Assembly (NCBI RefSeq): GCF_934725225.1
Contig: NZ_CAKVAM010000004.1
Coordinates: 1-64,000, forward strand
Length of the DNA: 64,000 bases
Direction of reading: 5' to 3'
From: an uncultured Treponema sp.
Lineage (GTDB): Bacteria > Spirochaetota > Spirochaetia > Treponematales > Treponemataceae
This document shows, in pieces, positions 1-8,986 of the stretch (position 1 is its first letter; every line of letters starts with the position of its first letter). The notes beneath the pieces were generated by a model. It searched no databases. It saw nothing but the letters and a program-made list of their open reading frames with translations, and had not been told where the DNA came from. A program made the translations under genes and the position numbers.

Positions 1-181
1 TATATGCCTTTCAAAAAGCTTGCGGCTTACCGTCGCAGGTGGACATCAATATACCGCATTTCCCGCGAGCGTGTCAACACCTTCAGCGCCTTTTTCTCAA
101 CTTTTTTTAATTTTTTTTGTTTTTTATATCTACAGCAACAACCACCAAGATGTTCTCTTATTAAAAAAAACACGAAAGCAC

Positions 182-208
182 TTGATAAATTCTTGGGGGG
201 GGTACAAT
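182..208 (+). promoter_or_regulatory. Candidate phase-variable promoter with G8 tract
   Basis: A TTGATA box (182-187) and a TACAAT box (203-208) are separated by 15 bp, and the last 8 bp of that spacer (195-202) are all G. The FGE-fold gene at 257 starts about 50 bp downstream. A gain of two G would give the preferred 17-bp spacing, so slippage in the tract could switch expression. Box assignment is by eye. Confidence 0.55.
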
Positions 209-256
209 AGGCTTTGCTGATTTTTTTCAGCGGAATTTCTTTTTAAGGATAAGTTT

Positions 257-1234
257 ATGAAAAAGATTTCTAAGATTTTGTCTGTGCTTGCGGTTTTTGC
301 TTTCGCATCCTCGTCTGCAATATACAGCCAGAATCCTCCGAAAGGATTTGTGAAAATTCCTGCCGCTTCAATCAAAGGAAACGAGACTTGGTTTCCAGAA
401 TCAAAAGTATTTGTAAGCGGACGCAGGCTTGAGATCGCCCCGTTCTACATGAGCGACCATGAGGTAACACGCGGAGAGTACAAGGCTGTAATAGGAAGCG
501 ACCCAAGCTTTACCGGTACATATCATCAGCACGGCAGTATTTACCGTTATGACAAGTATGGCGTTGAATACAATTGTCCTGTAACCCGAGTCAGCTGGTT
601 TGATGCGCTTGTATACTGCAACACGCTTTCTATAAAGGAGGGTTTTACACCTTGCTATGCAATTGGCGGAGAGACAGACCCTGCAAAGTGGGAAAGAAAA
701 AAAGAAAAGATTTCGAAAAGGAAAGCCGAGAGGCTTTATAAAATATGGGACAACGCAACGTGCGACTTTACGGCAGACGGCTACCGCCTTCCGACAGAGG
801 CTGAATGGGAATGGGCTGCGCGCGGCGGCGAAAGCTACAGGTATGCCGGCAGCAACGACGATGAAAAAACAGCCTGGGTTTCCGGCTATTTTAACCCTCA
901 AAGAACAAGCGAGGTAAAGCTCAAAAAGCCAAACGGCTACGGACTTTACGACATGTGCGGAAACGTAGCGGAATGGTGTTGGGACAGGAGCGGAGAATAC
1001 AGAGGGTTCGAGGAACATGAAACTGCCGACTCCCCCTTATACTTTTTTTATCTATGTGAAGATATATCAAGCGACACTCCAGCTACAGGCTTGGCTTCTG
1101 GCGTTCGCCGCTGTAGACGTGGCGGGTTTTTTGATAGTCCTCCCTCTCGCTCTGATGTTGTCTTCCGAGAAGCCCGCACTCCAGACTCCAGACAGAGTAC
1201 CGGTGGCTTCCGCGTTGTCCGCGCTGCAAAATAG
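257..1234 (+). CDS. Secreted SUMF1/FGE-fold protein
   Basis: The 325-aa product starts with a signal peptide (Lys-Lys followed by a hydrophobic stretch to about residue 24, ending near SIYSQ). It is then a single formylglycine-generating-enzyme/sulfatase-modifying-factor domain. Family marks visible are EVTRGEY, the VSWFDAL..CN block, GYRLPTEAEWEWAARGG, the GLYDMCGNVAEWCWD block and the closing GGFRVVR. In spirochaetes this fold serves mostly as a C-type-lectin-like surface scaffold, and an enzymatic role is not implied. An AAGGAT ribosome-binding site precedes the ATG. The C-terminal loop region (about residues 285-318) is not similar to the DGR template at 46.7 kb, so I do not call it a DGR target. 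Expression may be switched by the upstream G8 promoter tract. Confidence 0.85.
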   Translation: MKKISKILSVLAVFAFASSSAIYSQNPPKGFVKIPAASIKGNETWFPESKVFVSGRRLEIAPFYMSDHEVTRGEYKAVIGSDPSFTGTYHQHGSIYRYDKYGVEYNCPVTRVSWFDALVYCNTLSIKEGFTPCYAIGGETDPAKWERKKEKISKRKAERLYKIWDNATCDFTADGYRLPTEAEWEWAARGGESYRYAGSNDDEKTAWVSGYFNPQRTSEVKLKKPNGYGLYDMCGNVAEWCWDRSGEYRGFEEHETADSPLYFFYLCEDISSDTPATGLASGVRRCRRGGFFDSPPSRSDVVFREARTPDSRQSTGGFRVVRAAK

Positions 1235-1405
1235 CGTTCATATACCCTTGCGTGTACACGGCAGGTAGGCTTATGTGTTCTTGCAAGGCCTCCTGACAAA
1301 CACTGGGCAGACCCCCTGACGTGTGCTGGGCAGGCGTCCTGCCCAAAATTCTCTGCAAGGGGTGCTGACAAAAATCATTTGTGTTTTTTACTTTTTTTTC
1401 AGAGG
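1235..1405. other. Convergent intergenic region with short repeats
   Basis: Between two convergent genes lie two imperfect copies of a CCTGAC...CTGGGCAG motif (about 1292-1332) and a perfect 8-bp hairpin (arms 1327-1334 and 1338-1345). No T-run follows the hairpin on either strand, so it is not a standard terminator. No ORF is supported. Confidence 0.4.
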
Positions 1406-2233
1406 CTATTTATAAGTGAAATAGTCGTTTGCACCCTTTTTTCCATATCCTGGCTCAGAATCATAAACTGTGTGGTAGAAAAACAGGCGCACAGTTTCCC
1501 CTTCCTGTTTTGTCAAAAAATAGACATTGAAATTATAATTTTCATTTTTATCATAACGAAAGTTTCTTTCATCATAAAACAGCAAATCTTCATCAGAGAA
1601 ATCAAAAGAAACAGAATCACCTGAAAATTCGCCTTTATAAGCTCCCTGCCAGCCCCATCTTTCATCAAAAACTTCGCAAACAACTTTATCCAAGCAATCT
1701 GCATTTTTGACTGAAATTTTTTCAAAGCTAAGAATTCCGTTTTCATATTTCTTTTCAATATAAGGATTGCTTAATATCTTTATTTCACCTAGCAAATTTT
1801 CACCTTTAGCCACAACTTCAACAATAGCTGAATAACCAAGGCGCACAGATTCTTTTCCGGTTTCATTATGATTAAGATTCGCATAAAAGCTGTATTTTTT
1901 TCCGTTGTCAACAAAAGGAAAATAAACGGTTCTGTCATTTCCACTCAAATCGATATAAGCCGTTGTCTGCCAAAATTCATCATCTTCGGATTTATAAATA
2001 ATGTCCGCGCCATTGCAACCATCCGGCAAATTGGAAAGCATAAGCTGAACTCCATTTCCGCTTGGAGAGTTATAGGCAGAAAGGCAGTTTATTCCAGTTT
2101 TTTCTTCATTGTTTCCGTTGGAATTAACAATGCCTGATATTTTTTCTTCATCAAGAGAACCATCAGCCTTGCAACCGCAAAACATGAACAACGCAATAAA
2201 TGCGCAAAGTGAAATTTTCAAAAACTTTTTCAT
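1406..2233 (-). CDS. Lipoprotein of unknown function
   Basis: The 275-aa product begins MKKFLKISLCAFIALFMFCGC, a type II signal peptide with Cys at about residue 21, so it is probably a lipid-anchored envelope protein. The rest is hydrophilic and rich in Asp, Glu, Asn and Tyr, with alternating segments that suggest beta structure (possibly Ig-like). I do not recognise a family. GGAGG lies just upstream of the ATG. The promoter carries a 9-bp poly-G tract in its spacer, so the gene may be phase variable. It is convergent with the FGE-fold gene and divergent from the GNAT fusion gene. Confidence 0.75.
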   Translation of the reverse strand: MKKFLKISLCAFIALFMFCGCKADGSLDEEKISGIVNSNGNNEEKTGINCLSAYNSPSGNGVQLMLSNLPDGCNGADIIYKSEDDEFWQTTAYIDLSGNDRTVYFPFVDNGKKYSFYANLNHNETGKESVRLGYSAIVEVVAKGENLLGEIKILSNPYIEKKYENGILSFEKISVKNADCLDKVVCEVFDERWGWQGAYKGEFSGDSVSFDFSDEDLLFYDERNFRYDKNENYNFNVYFLTKQEGETVRLFFYHTVYDSEPGYGKKGANDYFTYK

Positions 2234-2285
2234 AACAAATCCTCCAAGAATTTATAGAAATGCCCATTCAAAAAGAGCGACTTCT

Positions 2286-2312
2286 ATTCTACCCCCCCCC
2301 GGGATTTGTCAA
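2286..2312 (-). promoter_or_regulatory. Candidate phase-variable promoter with G9 tract
   Basis: On the minus strand a consensus TTGACA (2312-2307) and TAGAAT (2291-2286) are separated by 15 bp. Nine of those spacer bases, adjacent to the -10 box, are G (2300-2292). The geometry is the same as the promoter at 182-208. It drives the lipoprotein that starts at 2233. Confidence 0.65.
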
Positions 2313-2370
2313 GAGGTTTTGAAAAATTTTACTATTTTACATTTGCGCGCCGATTTTATAAAATGATTTC

Positions 2371-3168
2371 ATGCTGAATTTTTACGGATTAATCATTGCG
2401 TTTGTGTCGTTTTTTGTAATTGGAATTTTCCATCCGATTGTTATAAAAGGCGAATATTATTTTTCTGAAAAAATCTGGCCGGCGTTTCTTGCGGCTGGAA
2501 TTTTGCTTTGCGCGGTTTCTGTTTTTACAAGCGGAATTGTTTCGATTCTATGTGCGCTCACGGGAAGCGCGTGCATTTGGAGCATAAAGGAACTTAAAGA
2601 GCAGACCAAGCGAGTTCAAAAAGGCTGGTTTCCGCAGAATAAAAAAAGAAGTCAAAATGCTTCAACGCAAGAAAAAATTTCAGAAGCAATAATAATCCGG
2701 CCGATTCAAAAAAAAGACAACGGGCAACTGGCTTCTATAATCCGCGCAATATTTGAAGAGTTCGACGCGCCAAAAGAAAATTCAGTTTATTCAGACAAGG
2801 CAACAGATTTTCTTTTTGAAACATTCAGCGAAAATAAAAAATCAGAATATTTTGTTGCGGAACAGAACGGAAAAATTCTTGGCGGCTGCGGATATTTTCC
2901 AACCGAAGGACTTCCGGCGGATTGCGCAGAAATTGTAAAATTTTATCTTTGCCCGGATTCACGCGGAATGAAAATCGGAACAAAACTTTTCAGACTTGTT
3001 GAAGAACGCGCAAAACTTGCGGGCTACAAAAAACTTTACATTGAATCGTTCCCGCAGTTTTCAAGCGCAGTTTCAATGTACAAGAAAAACGGCTTTGCAG
3101 AACTTTCTTCACGGCTTGGAAATTCCGGGCACACTGCGACAACAATTCATTTGATAAAAGAAATTTAA
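2371..3168 (+). CDS. DUF4491 membrane domain fused to GNAT acetyltransferase
   Basis: The 265-aa product has two parts. Residues 1 to about 92 match the small membrane family DUF4491: a hydrophobic helix, IGIFHPIVIKGEYYF, two more hydrophobic helices, and a tail of the type ELKEQTKRVQKGWFPQNKKR. From about residue 110 to the end is a GNAT N-acetyltransferase domain with the acetyl-CoA loop LCPDSRGMKIGTKLF and the late motif AVSMYKKNGFAEL. The protein should place an acetyltransferase on the cytoplasmic side of the inner membrane; its substrate is unknown. The 3' end overlaps the convergent peptidase gene by 4 bp. No clear Shine-Dalgarno is seen, but a TATAAA-like box lies just upstream. Confidence 0.75.
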   Translation: MLNFYGLIIAFVSFFVIGIFHPIVIKGEYYFSEKIWPAFLAAGILLCAVSVFTSGIVSILCALTGSACIWSIKELKEQTKRVQKGWFPQNKKRSQNASTQEKISEAIIIRPIQKKDNGQLASIIRAIFEEFDAPKENSVYSDKATDFLFETFSENKKSEYFVAEQNGKILGGCGYFPTEGLPADCAEIVKFYLCPDSRGMKIGTKLFRLVEERAKLAGYKKLYIESFPQFSSAVSMYKKNGFAELSSRLGNSGHTATTIHLIKEI

Positions 3169-4400
3169 AACGACCGGCACGCCATGTATGCGATTGTAAG
3201 CGCGTCCTTTGCGATATTTTTTATAACTGCGTATTCGTTCGGCTGATGCGCAAGCTCATCCATCGTTGACCAGACAACAGCATCAATGTCGACGTTTCTA
3301 AGTCCTGCGGCAACAGTTCCGCCTCCAATGCCAACAAAGCGCGGTTCGATTCCGTGGACATTCTTAATGGCTTCAAAAAGTTCTTTTGCAACAGGAGATT
3401 CCACAGACGTTGCTTTTGACTGTTCAGCCTGAAGCTCTTCAACTTGAATTTTCACGCCGTAAATTTCTTCAGTTTCCCGAATAATTTTATTCACTTCCGC
3501 GCGCACTTGGTCAAGAGAATACTGCGGAAGAATGCGGCAGTCCGCGCAGAAAACATCATCGCCCGGAATTATATTCACGCCGGAAACATTCTGGTATTGC
3601 ATTGTCGGCTCAAAAGTTGAACGTGAAGGCTCAAACATTTTGTCATGCGCACTGAAAACTTTTTCAAGTCCGTGAACCTTTAAAGCAAGATAGCTTGAAG
3701 CAAGTTTTGCATTGCAGCCTTGATCAGGACGAGAACCATGCGCCTGTTTTCCAATTGTGTGAAACTTAAGCCAAAGAATATTTTTTTCCGCGACTTCGAT
3801 TGTCTGACCTAAAGAATCTCCGCCGTCAGGAATAAGAATTCTGTCATTTGCTCCAAAAATGTCCTTGTGGTTTTCTATCAGAAAATTCATTCCGTACTTT
3901 GAGCCGACTTCTTCATCAGCCATAAAAAGAAGCTTGATTGTATGAGCAGGAACAATATTTTGCTTTACAAAACTCAACGCCGCAAGAACTCCGCTGCAAA
4001 GTCCCTGCTGATTGTCTTCAACTCCTCTGCCAAATATTTTTCCGTCCTTTTCAACAGCTTGCCACGGATTTGTATTCCACATAGAAAGCTCGCCAACAGG
4101 AACAACATCAAGATGCGCGCAAACCCAAATGCAAAAATCATTTTTTTCACCCGGAATTTCAGCGACCAAATTCGGACGAAATCCGGCAGGAACTCTTGAA
4201 TCTGGAGCATCATAATGCTTAAGATTTTTTATTCCATTTGACAAAAGCCAGTTTTCAAGCGCCGCGCATTTTTTTTCTTCGCCCTCGCCGCCGTTTTCAG
4301 GAGCAAGAGCAGGAATAGAAGTCAAAAGTTTTTCAAGCTCCACCATGCTGCAAGTATTGTTTTCTATGTAATTTTTTATTTTTTCAAAATCAGAATTCAT
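3165..4400 (-). CDS. M20-family metallopeptidase
   Basis: The 411-aa product is a zinc-dependent M20 amidohydrolase (ArgE/DapE/dipeptidase type). Visible family features are the metal/catalytic motif AHLDVVP (His96, Asp98), GRGVEDNQQG with the bridging Asp129, and MADEEVGS with catalytic and metal Glu163/164. A late GIGGGTVAAGL and a final His in ELAHQPNE supply remaining ligands. It probably hydrolyses small peptides or acylated amino acids in the cytoplasm, as no signal peptide is present. Exact substrate cannot be told. It lies downstream of galE, from which a terminator hairpin separates it. Confidence 0.85.
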   Translation of the reverse strand: MNSDFEKIKNYIENNTCSMVELEKLLTSIPALAPENGGEGEEKKCAALENWLLSNGIKNLKHYDAPDSRVPAGFRPNLVAEIPGEKNDFCIWVCAHLDVVPVGELSMWNTNPWQAVEKDGKIFGRGVEDNQQGLCSGVLAALSFVKQNIVPAHTIKLLFMADEEVGSKYGMNFLIENHKDIFGANDRILIPDGGDSLGQTIEVAEKNILWLKFHTIGKQAHGSRPDQGCNAKLASSYLALKVHGLEKVFSAHDKMFEPSRSTFEPTMQYQNVSGVNIIPGDDVFCADCRILPQYSLDQVRAEVNKIIRETEEIYGVKIQVEELQAEQSKATSVESPVAKELFEAIKNVHGIEPRFVGIGGGTVAAGLRNVDIDAVVWSTMDELAHQPNEYAVIKNIAKDALTIAYMACRSF

Positions 4401-4439
4401 TTTTGTGTCCTAGAATATTTTTGAAAAATTATAAAACAA

Positions 4440-4471
4440 AAAAGCCGCCTGTTTCAACAGACGGCTTTTTA
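4440..4471. terminator. Rho-independent terminator, bidirectional
   Basis: An inverted repeat (AAAAGCCG/CGGCTTTT type) with flanking A-run and T-run lies just after the galE stop, between galE and the M20 peptidase gene. It would end minus-strand galE transcripts. Confidence 0.8.
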
Positions 4472-4476
4472 CAAAA

Positions 4477-5457
4477 CTAATTTTCGTTGTAGTACTTTAG
4501 GTAAGCGTCATAGGTTGACTTTATCAAAGTGTCAACATCGCTGTACTTTGGTTCCCAGCCAAGAACTTCTTTTGCAAGTTTAGAAGAAGCAGTAAGCTGA
4601 GCCGGATCTCCTGCGCGCCGACCAACATATTCAGCAGGAATTTCTTTTCCCGTTATGCGGCGTGTTGCTTCAAGCATTTCTGTAACTGTAATTCCGTTTC
4701 CTGTTCCAAGGTTGAGTGTAAGACTCTTTTTGTTCTTGGCAATGTATTCCAAAGCAAGAACGTGAGCAGAAGCCAAATCCGTTACATGAATGTAATCGCG
4801 GATGCAAGTTCCGTCGCGTGTGTCGTAGTCGCTTCCAAAAACTTTTAGCTTGTCGCGCTTTCCGCAGGCAACTTCCATCATTACAGGAAGAAGGTTCGCC
4901 GGATTTCTTTCAAGTCCGTAAATAACGCCTTCAGGATCGTAGCCGGCAGCATTAAAATATCTAAGAGCCGCAAATTTCAGATTCTTAAGCTTGTCATACC
5001 AGCCCATGAATTCTTCAATTTTAAGTTTTGTAAATCCGTAGTAATTTTCAGGATTTTTTGGATGATTTTCATCAATCGGAAGATACTGAGGCTCGCCAAA
5101 AGTCGCCGCGCTTGAAGAGAAAACCATGTTGAGGCAGTTGTGGGCAACGGCAGCATTCAAAATATTTAAAGTTCCATTGATGTTGTTTATTGAATATTTT
5201 TCCGGGTAAATCATAGACTCGCCGGCAGCCTTAAACGCAGCAAGATGAATAAAAGCATCAAATCCGCGGGCAAACGCTTTGTCCAAATCTTCCGGGTGAA
5301 GAATATCGCCTGCAATGAATTCATTCTTCTTAAAAAGATTCTGGATAAGTCCGCTTGAAAGATTGTCAAAAACCGTAACTTCGTGGCCTTTTGCCATAAG
5401 CTCTTTTACAACGTGGCTTCCGATATATCCTGCGCCACCAATAACTAAAACTTTCAT
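4477..5457 (-). CDS. galE: UDP-glucose 4-epimerase
   Basis: Extended short-chain dehydrogenase of 326 aa. It interconverts UDP-glucose and UDP-galactose for galactose use and for glycan precursors in the cytoplasm. The NAD-binding GGAGYIGSH is at residues 7-15, followed by the SSSAATFG block, the catalytic YYGFTK (Tyr-x-x-x-Lys) and RYFNAAGYDPEG. The start is placed at 5457 because GGAGGAG lies just before that ATG; an in-frame ATG four codons upstream would overlap this ribosome-binding site. Its upstream neighbour on the same strand is an ABC-F gene about 110 bp away. Length is normal for the family. Confidence 0.95.
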   Translation of the reverse strand: MKVLVIGGAGYIGSHVVKELMAKGHEVTVFDNLSSGLIQNLFKKNEFIAGDILHPEDLDKAFARGFDAFIHLAAFKAAGESMIYPEKYSINNINGTLNILNAAVAHNCLNMVFSSSAATFGEPQYLPIDENHPKNPENYYGFTKLKIEEFMGWYDKLKNLKFAALRYFNAAGYDPEGVIYGLERNPANLLPVMMEVACGKRDKLKVFGSDYDTRDGTCIRDYIHVTDLASAHVLALEYIAKNKKSLTLNLGTGNGITVTEMLEATRRITGKEIPAEYVGRRAGDPAQLTASSKLAKEVLGWEPKYSDVDTLIKSTYDAYLKYYNEN

Positions 5458-5569
5458 TTGCTCCTCCATCTTGGATTAAACTAAAAATATAATAATCCAA
5501 TAAAAGTAATTTTTCAATTTATATTAAAAAAATTGCGCAACAAATTGCACAAAACTTTCATCACGAAAC

Positions 5570-7504
5570 TCAAGAAAACGCCTCAAGTTTTTCCGCGGCA
5601 CAAAGCCACTGAGCATTAAGCTCTTCAAGTTCCGAAGCGATTTTTGAAATTTGCGCCTGAACAGATTTTGCAGTTTCGCCATTTGAATAAACTTCCGGCA
5701 ATGAAAGCTGATTTTCAAGTTCGGATTTTTTTTCTTCCGCCTCAAGAATCATGGCTTCAAGTTTGTCCGCTTCTTTTTGAATTTTTCTTTTTTCGGACTC
5801 GCGCTTTTTCTGCTCTTCCCAAGAAAGTTTTGATTCAGTTTTTTGCTCTGATTTTTTTGCTTCGGGAACTGAATTTTTTTCACCTTCCGCAGACTGCTCT
5901 TCTTCAATGCGCTGCATATAATATTTGTAGTCGCCGACAAATTCTCTAAAAACGCCGGGATGAAGCTCCAGAACTTTTGTAGAAAGCTCTTCGATAAATC
6001 CGCGGTCATGGCTTACAAAAACAACTGTTCCGCCAAAACTTTTCAAAGCTTCAAGCAGGACATCTTTTGAATGCATATCGAGGTGGTTCGTAGGCTCATC
6101 AAGAACAAGAAGATTCACAGGACGAAGCAAAAGTTCAAGCAAAGCAATGCGGGATTTTTCTCCGCCGGAAAGCACATTGATGCTTTTAAAAACATCGTCG
6201 CCACGGAACAAAAACGCGCCAAGCATATCACGAAGTTTCGGAATAAGTTCAAGAGGCGCATTGTTTTCCAGACGCTCAAGAATCGTTTCGCTGCCATTTA
6301 TTTTTTCCGCGCTGTCCTGACTAAAATATCCGACTGAAACTCCAGCTCCAAGTTTTACAGTTCCTGAAAAATCGTGGTCAATTCCTGCAATGATTCTAAG
6401 CAAGGTTGATTTTCCGGCTCCGTTTCTTCCTGCGACAACAAGACGCTCGCCATTCTCCACAACAAGATTCAGATTTTTTATTACATCAGGTCCGCCGTAA
6501 TTTTTGCAGATATTTTCCAGCGTAAGAACAAGCCGGCCGGAATGGGGAGATTCTGGAAAACTAAAATGAATTTTTTTAAGGTTTTCTGGAATTTCAATTT
6601 TGTTTTCAAGAATTTTATCAAGCATTTTTTGACGCTCTTGAGCCTGCGCCGCCTTTGTCGCCTTGTAGCCGAAACGCTTTATAAATTCTTCAAGATGCTG
6701 AATTTCCTGTTGCTGCTGTTCATAGGAAGCAATCAGGGATTCAAGCTCAACTTTGCGAACTTCCTCATAATGTGAAAAATTTCCAGGGTAGCGTTTTAAA
6801 GTTCCATTAAAAAGCTCATAGACTTCATTTATTGTGTGATCTAAAAAATAGCGGTCATGGCTTACAAGCAAAAATCCGCCTTTAAAATCCGCAAGAAATT
6901 TTTCAAGCCAGTTGCGCGCTTCAATGTCAAGATAGTTTGTAGGCTCGTCAAGAAGAAGAATGTCCGGGCCGCACATGAGAGCTTTTGCAAGCGCAATACG
7001 CATCTGCCATCCGCCGGAAAATTCTTCAGTGCGCTTTGTAAAATCAGAACGCTCAAAGCCAAGTCCAAGCAAAACTTGTTCCGCAAGAACTTCACGCCTG
7101 TACCAGCCGCTGTTTTCAAGTTCAGCCAAAAGTTCTGAATGCTCAACCGCAATCTTGTCAGAGTTTTCAGGATTTGATTTTAAAAGCTCGCCAAGAGAAT
7201 CCGCCTTCTTTTGAATTTCGTAGCCCCAGTCAAACGCCTTGTCTGCCTCTTCTTTTAAAGTGCAGCCTGAATGAACAAGCCCACTCTGAGGAAGATATGC
7301 AATGCGCGCATCTTTTTGAGCAATCCGTTCGCCAGAATCAGGTTCAGAAATGCCTGCCATTATTTTTATCAAAGTTGATTTTCCTGCTCCGTTCGCGCCG
7401 GTAAGAGCAGCCTTTGTTCCTGCCTGCAAATTCACAGAAACATTCTTTAAAATATCTCTGTCGCCAAACGCAAGCGAAACTTTTGAAAACTGAATAAACG
7501 CCAT
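5570..7504 (-). CDS. ABC-F family ATPase
   Basis: The 644-aa product has two ABC ATPase domains and no membrane segments, which defines the ABC-F family of ribosome-associated translation factors. Domain 1 has Walker A GANGAGKST, signature FSGGWQMR and Walker B LLLDEPTNYLD. Domain 2 has GRNGAGKST, signature LSGGEKSR and LVLDEPTNHLD. A charged linker (about residues 250-310) and a lysine/glutamate-rich C-terminal coiled coil (about residues 545-640) resemble the YdiF/Uup subgroup. Members act at the ribosomal E site to relieve stalls or protect from antibiotics; which of these applies cannot be told. Confidence 0.9.
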   Translation of the reverse strand: MAFIQFSKVSLAFGDRDILKNVSVNLQAGTKAALTGANGAGKSTLIKIMAGISEPDSGERIAQKDARIAYLPQSGLVHSGCTLKEEADKAFDWGYEIQKKADSLGELLKSNPENSDKIAVEHSELLAELENSGWYRREVLAEQVLLGLGFERSDFTKRTEEFSGGWQMRIALAKALMCGPDILLLDEPTNYLDIEARNWLEKFLADFKGGFLLVSHDRYFLDHTINEVYELFNGTLKRYPGNFSHYEEVRKVELESLIASYEQQQQEIQHLEEFIKRFGYKATKAAQAQERQKMLDKILENKIEIPENLKKIHFSFPESPHSGRLVLTLENICKNYGGPDVIKNLNLVVENGERLVVAGRNGAGKSTLLRIIAGIDHDFSGTVKLGAGVSVGYFSQDSAEKINGSETILERLENNAPLELIPKLRDMLGAFLFRGDDVFKSINVLSGGEKSRIALLELLLRPVNLLVLDEPTNHLDMHSKDVLLEALKSFGGTVVFVSHDRGFIEELSTKVLELHPGVFREFVGDYKYYMQRIEEEQSAEGEKNSVPEAKKSEQKTESKLSWEEQKKRESEKRKIQKEADKLEAMILEAEEKKSELENQLSLPEVYSNGETAKSVQAQISKIASELEELNAQWLCAAEKLEAFS

Positions 7505-7575
7505 AAAAAACCTATTTTAAAAAGTCAGCTCAAATTAATAATTTTTTTTTGAATTTTGAAACTGGCTCAGTTATT

Positions 7576-8901
7576 TTATTTTTGAAAAAACAAAACCATA
7601 GAATTCGCAGGAAGTGAAACTGAAGAATATTTTCTTCCAAAACTATCGTCGTATTTTTCAATTATATTCGCATAAGCAAGCCTAAGTCCGTTGACTTCTT
7701 TTTTATAAAGGAAGTTGACTTCACGGCTGGCATTTTCAAAATGGAATGTTGCAACTCCGTCCCAAGAAGACTTAAGAGTTCCGTCAAGAAAATATTTCAT
7801 TTCAACAATTCCAGAACCTTTTGAGCCTGAAGAAATTACAGACGGAACAAGCTTAGAAAATCCATTCCATCTGAAAATATTTCCATCGTTGAAAGAAAGT
7901 GTTCCGTAGTTTCCGCTTTTAAAATCCGGTCCAAGAGTCTGAATAGATTTATAAAGTCCTTGTCGCCTGTTTTTTTCCGCAGAAACGATTTCTTCGATTT
8001 TTACATTTCCATCAAGCGAAACAAAATTGTAAGTCTTTGGTTTTCCGCCTTCGTCTGTGTATTTTACAATTATGAATTTTGAATTCCGCGGAACAATTTC
8101 AATTGGAGAATCTTTTGCCTTGTAGTCTCCGTTGTCAGCTTTTTCAAATTCAGAGTACGGAAAACTTACATTTAAATTCGGAAGGCTGATTTTTGTAGTG
8201 CCGGAAACATAGCCTGAATCAAATCCGTAGCCCGGAACAACATAATCCAAGTCAATCTGCTTTTTTGAAATCATGGCTCTGTAATATTCAGGATACCAAG
8301 CAGTCGAAAGAATTTTTTCAAGAGTCTCATCGGCTTTTTGAGCTTCAACAACTTCCGAGCCGATTCCGTAAGTTCCGTCCAAGTTCATTTCAAAAAGCCT
8401 AAGATTGTAGCTAAAGCACCAGCCTTCAGTTCCGTTGTCAGTAAGAACATGAAGCCATTCGCCAGGAAGAGGAACGCCGCCGTTTGTTGGAGAAACGCCC
8501 TTTCCTTTATAAAGCGTGCGGATAACTTCATTTTTGCGCAGGCGGTAAACTTGCTTTGAAGTGTTCACTTTTTCCGCGCGGATTGGAAGTCCGTCCAAAA
8601 TGCAAAAAGCATATTTTCCTTTATATTCAGAATATTTTTGAGCGCGCTTCAACGCCTTTGATTTCGATTCAGGAGCAGAAAGTTTCCACAGAGGAACTTC
8701 AATTTTTTCTTTTGTTTCAGGAACTCCGATTACATAAACTTTGGAAATATTTGACTTTAAATAAACAGGAACAACTGTTCCGTCTGGAATTTCTTTTTCG
8801 CCGACATTCCATAAAAGAACTCCGTAGCCAATGATTCCAGAGCATGAAGAAAAAATCAGCATGAACAATGAAAATGCAAAAAGAAAGAATTTATTTTTCA
8901 T
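7576..8901 (-). CDS. Lipoprotein with SH3-like domain
   Basis: From the start at 8901 the product is 441 aa and opens MKNKFFLFAFSLFMLIFSSC, a lipoprotein signal peptide with the Cys near residue 20. A longer reading from 8928 adds nine residues before it and is less likely. A segment around residues 105-170 (GLPIRAEK, NEVIRTLYKGKG, WLHVLTDNGTEGWCFSYNL) looks like a bacterial SH3 domain. The C-terminal half is beta-rich and of no recognised family. Likely an envelope lipoprotein conserved in treponemes. The gene is divergent from pepF. No good ribosome-binding site is seen; a TGTAAAATA box lies very close to the start, so the leader may be extremely short. Confidence 0.7.
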   Translation of the reverse strand: MKNKFFLFAFSLFMLIFSSCSGIIGYGVLLWNVGEKEIPDGTVVPVYLKSNISKVYVIGVPETKEKIEVPLWKLSAPESKSKALKRAQKYSEYKGKYAFCILDGLPIRAEKVNTSKQVYRLRKNEVIRTLYKGKGVSPTNGGVPLPGEWLHVLTDNGTEGWCFSYNLRLFEMNLDGTYGIGSEVVEAQKADETLEKILSTAWYPEYYRAMISKKQIDLDYVVPGYGFDSGYVSGTTKISLPNLNVSFPYSEFEKADNGDYKAKDSPIEIVPRNSKFIIVKYTDEGGKPKTYNFVSLDGNVKIEEIVSAEKNRRQGLYKSIQTLGPDFKSGNYGTLSFNDGNIFRWNGFSKLVPSVISSGSKGSGIVEMKYFLDGTLKSSWDGVATFHFENASREVNFLYKKEVNGLRLAYANIIEKYDDSFGRKYSSVSLPANSMVLFFQK

Positions 8902-8986
8902 GGCGGATATTTTACAGGATTTCATCATAAAGTTCTACAAATGAAGCAAAATTGAATTTTTATATTTTTTGATATAATATGAAAAC

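Noticed and set aside
401..1018. Long minus-strand reading frames opposite the FGE genes (also at 48775-49344 and 47580-48299 on plus)
   Set aside because: They are antisense shadows of conserved FGE domains; no ribosome-binding sites or family signatures.
257..1234. First FGE-fold gene as a further DGR target
   Set aside because: Its C-terminal nucleotide sequence does not align with the 46.7-kb template and it lacks the conserved 3' element; the loop pattern is ordinary for the FGE fold.
1327..1345. Perfect hairpin as terminator
   Set aside because: No T-run follows on either strand.
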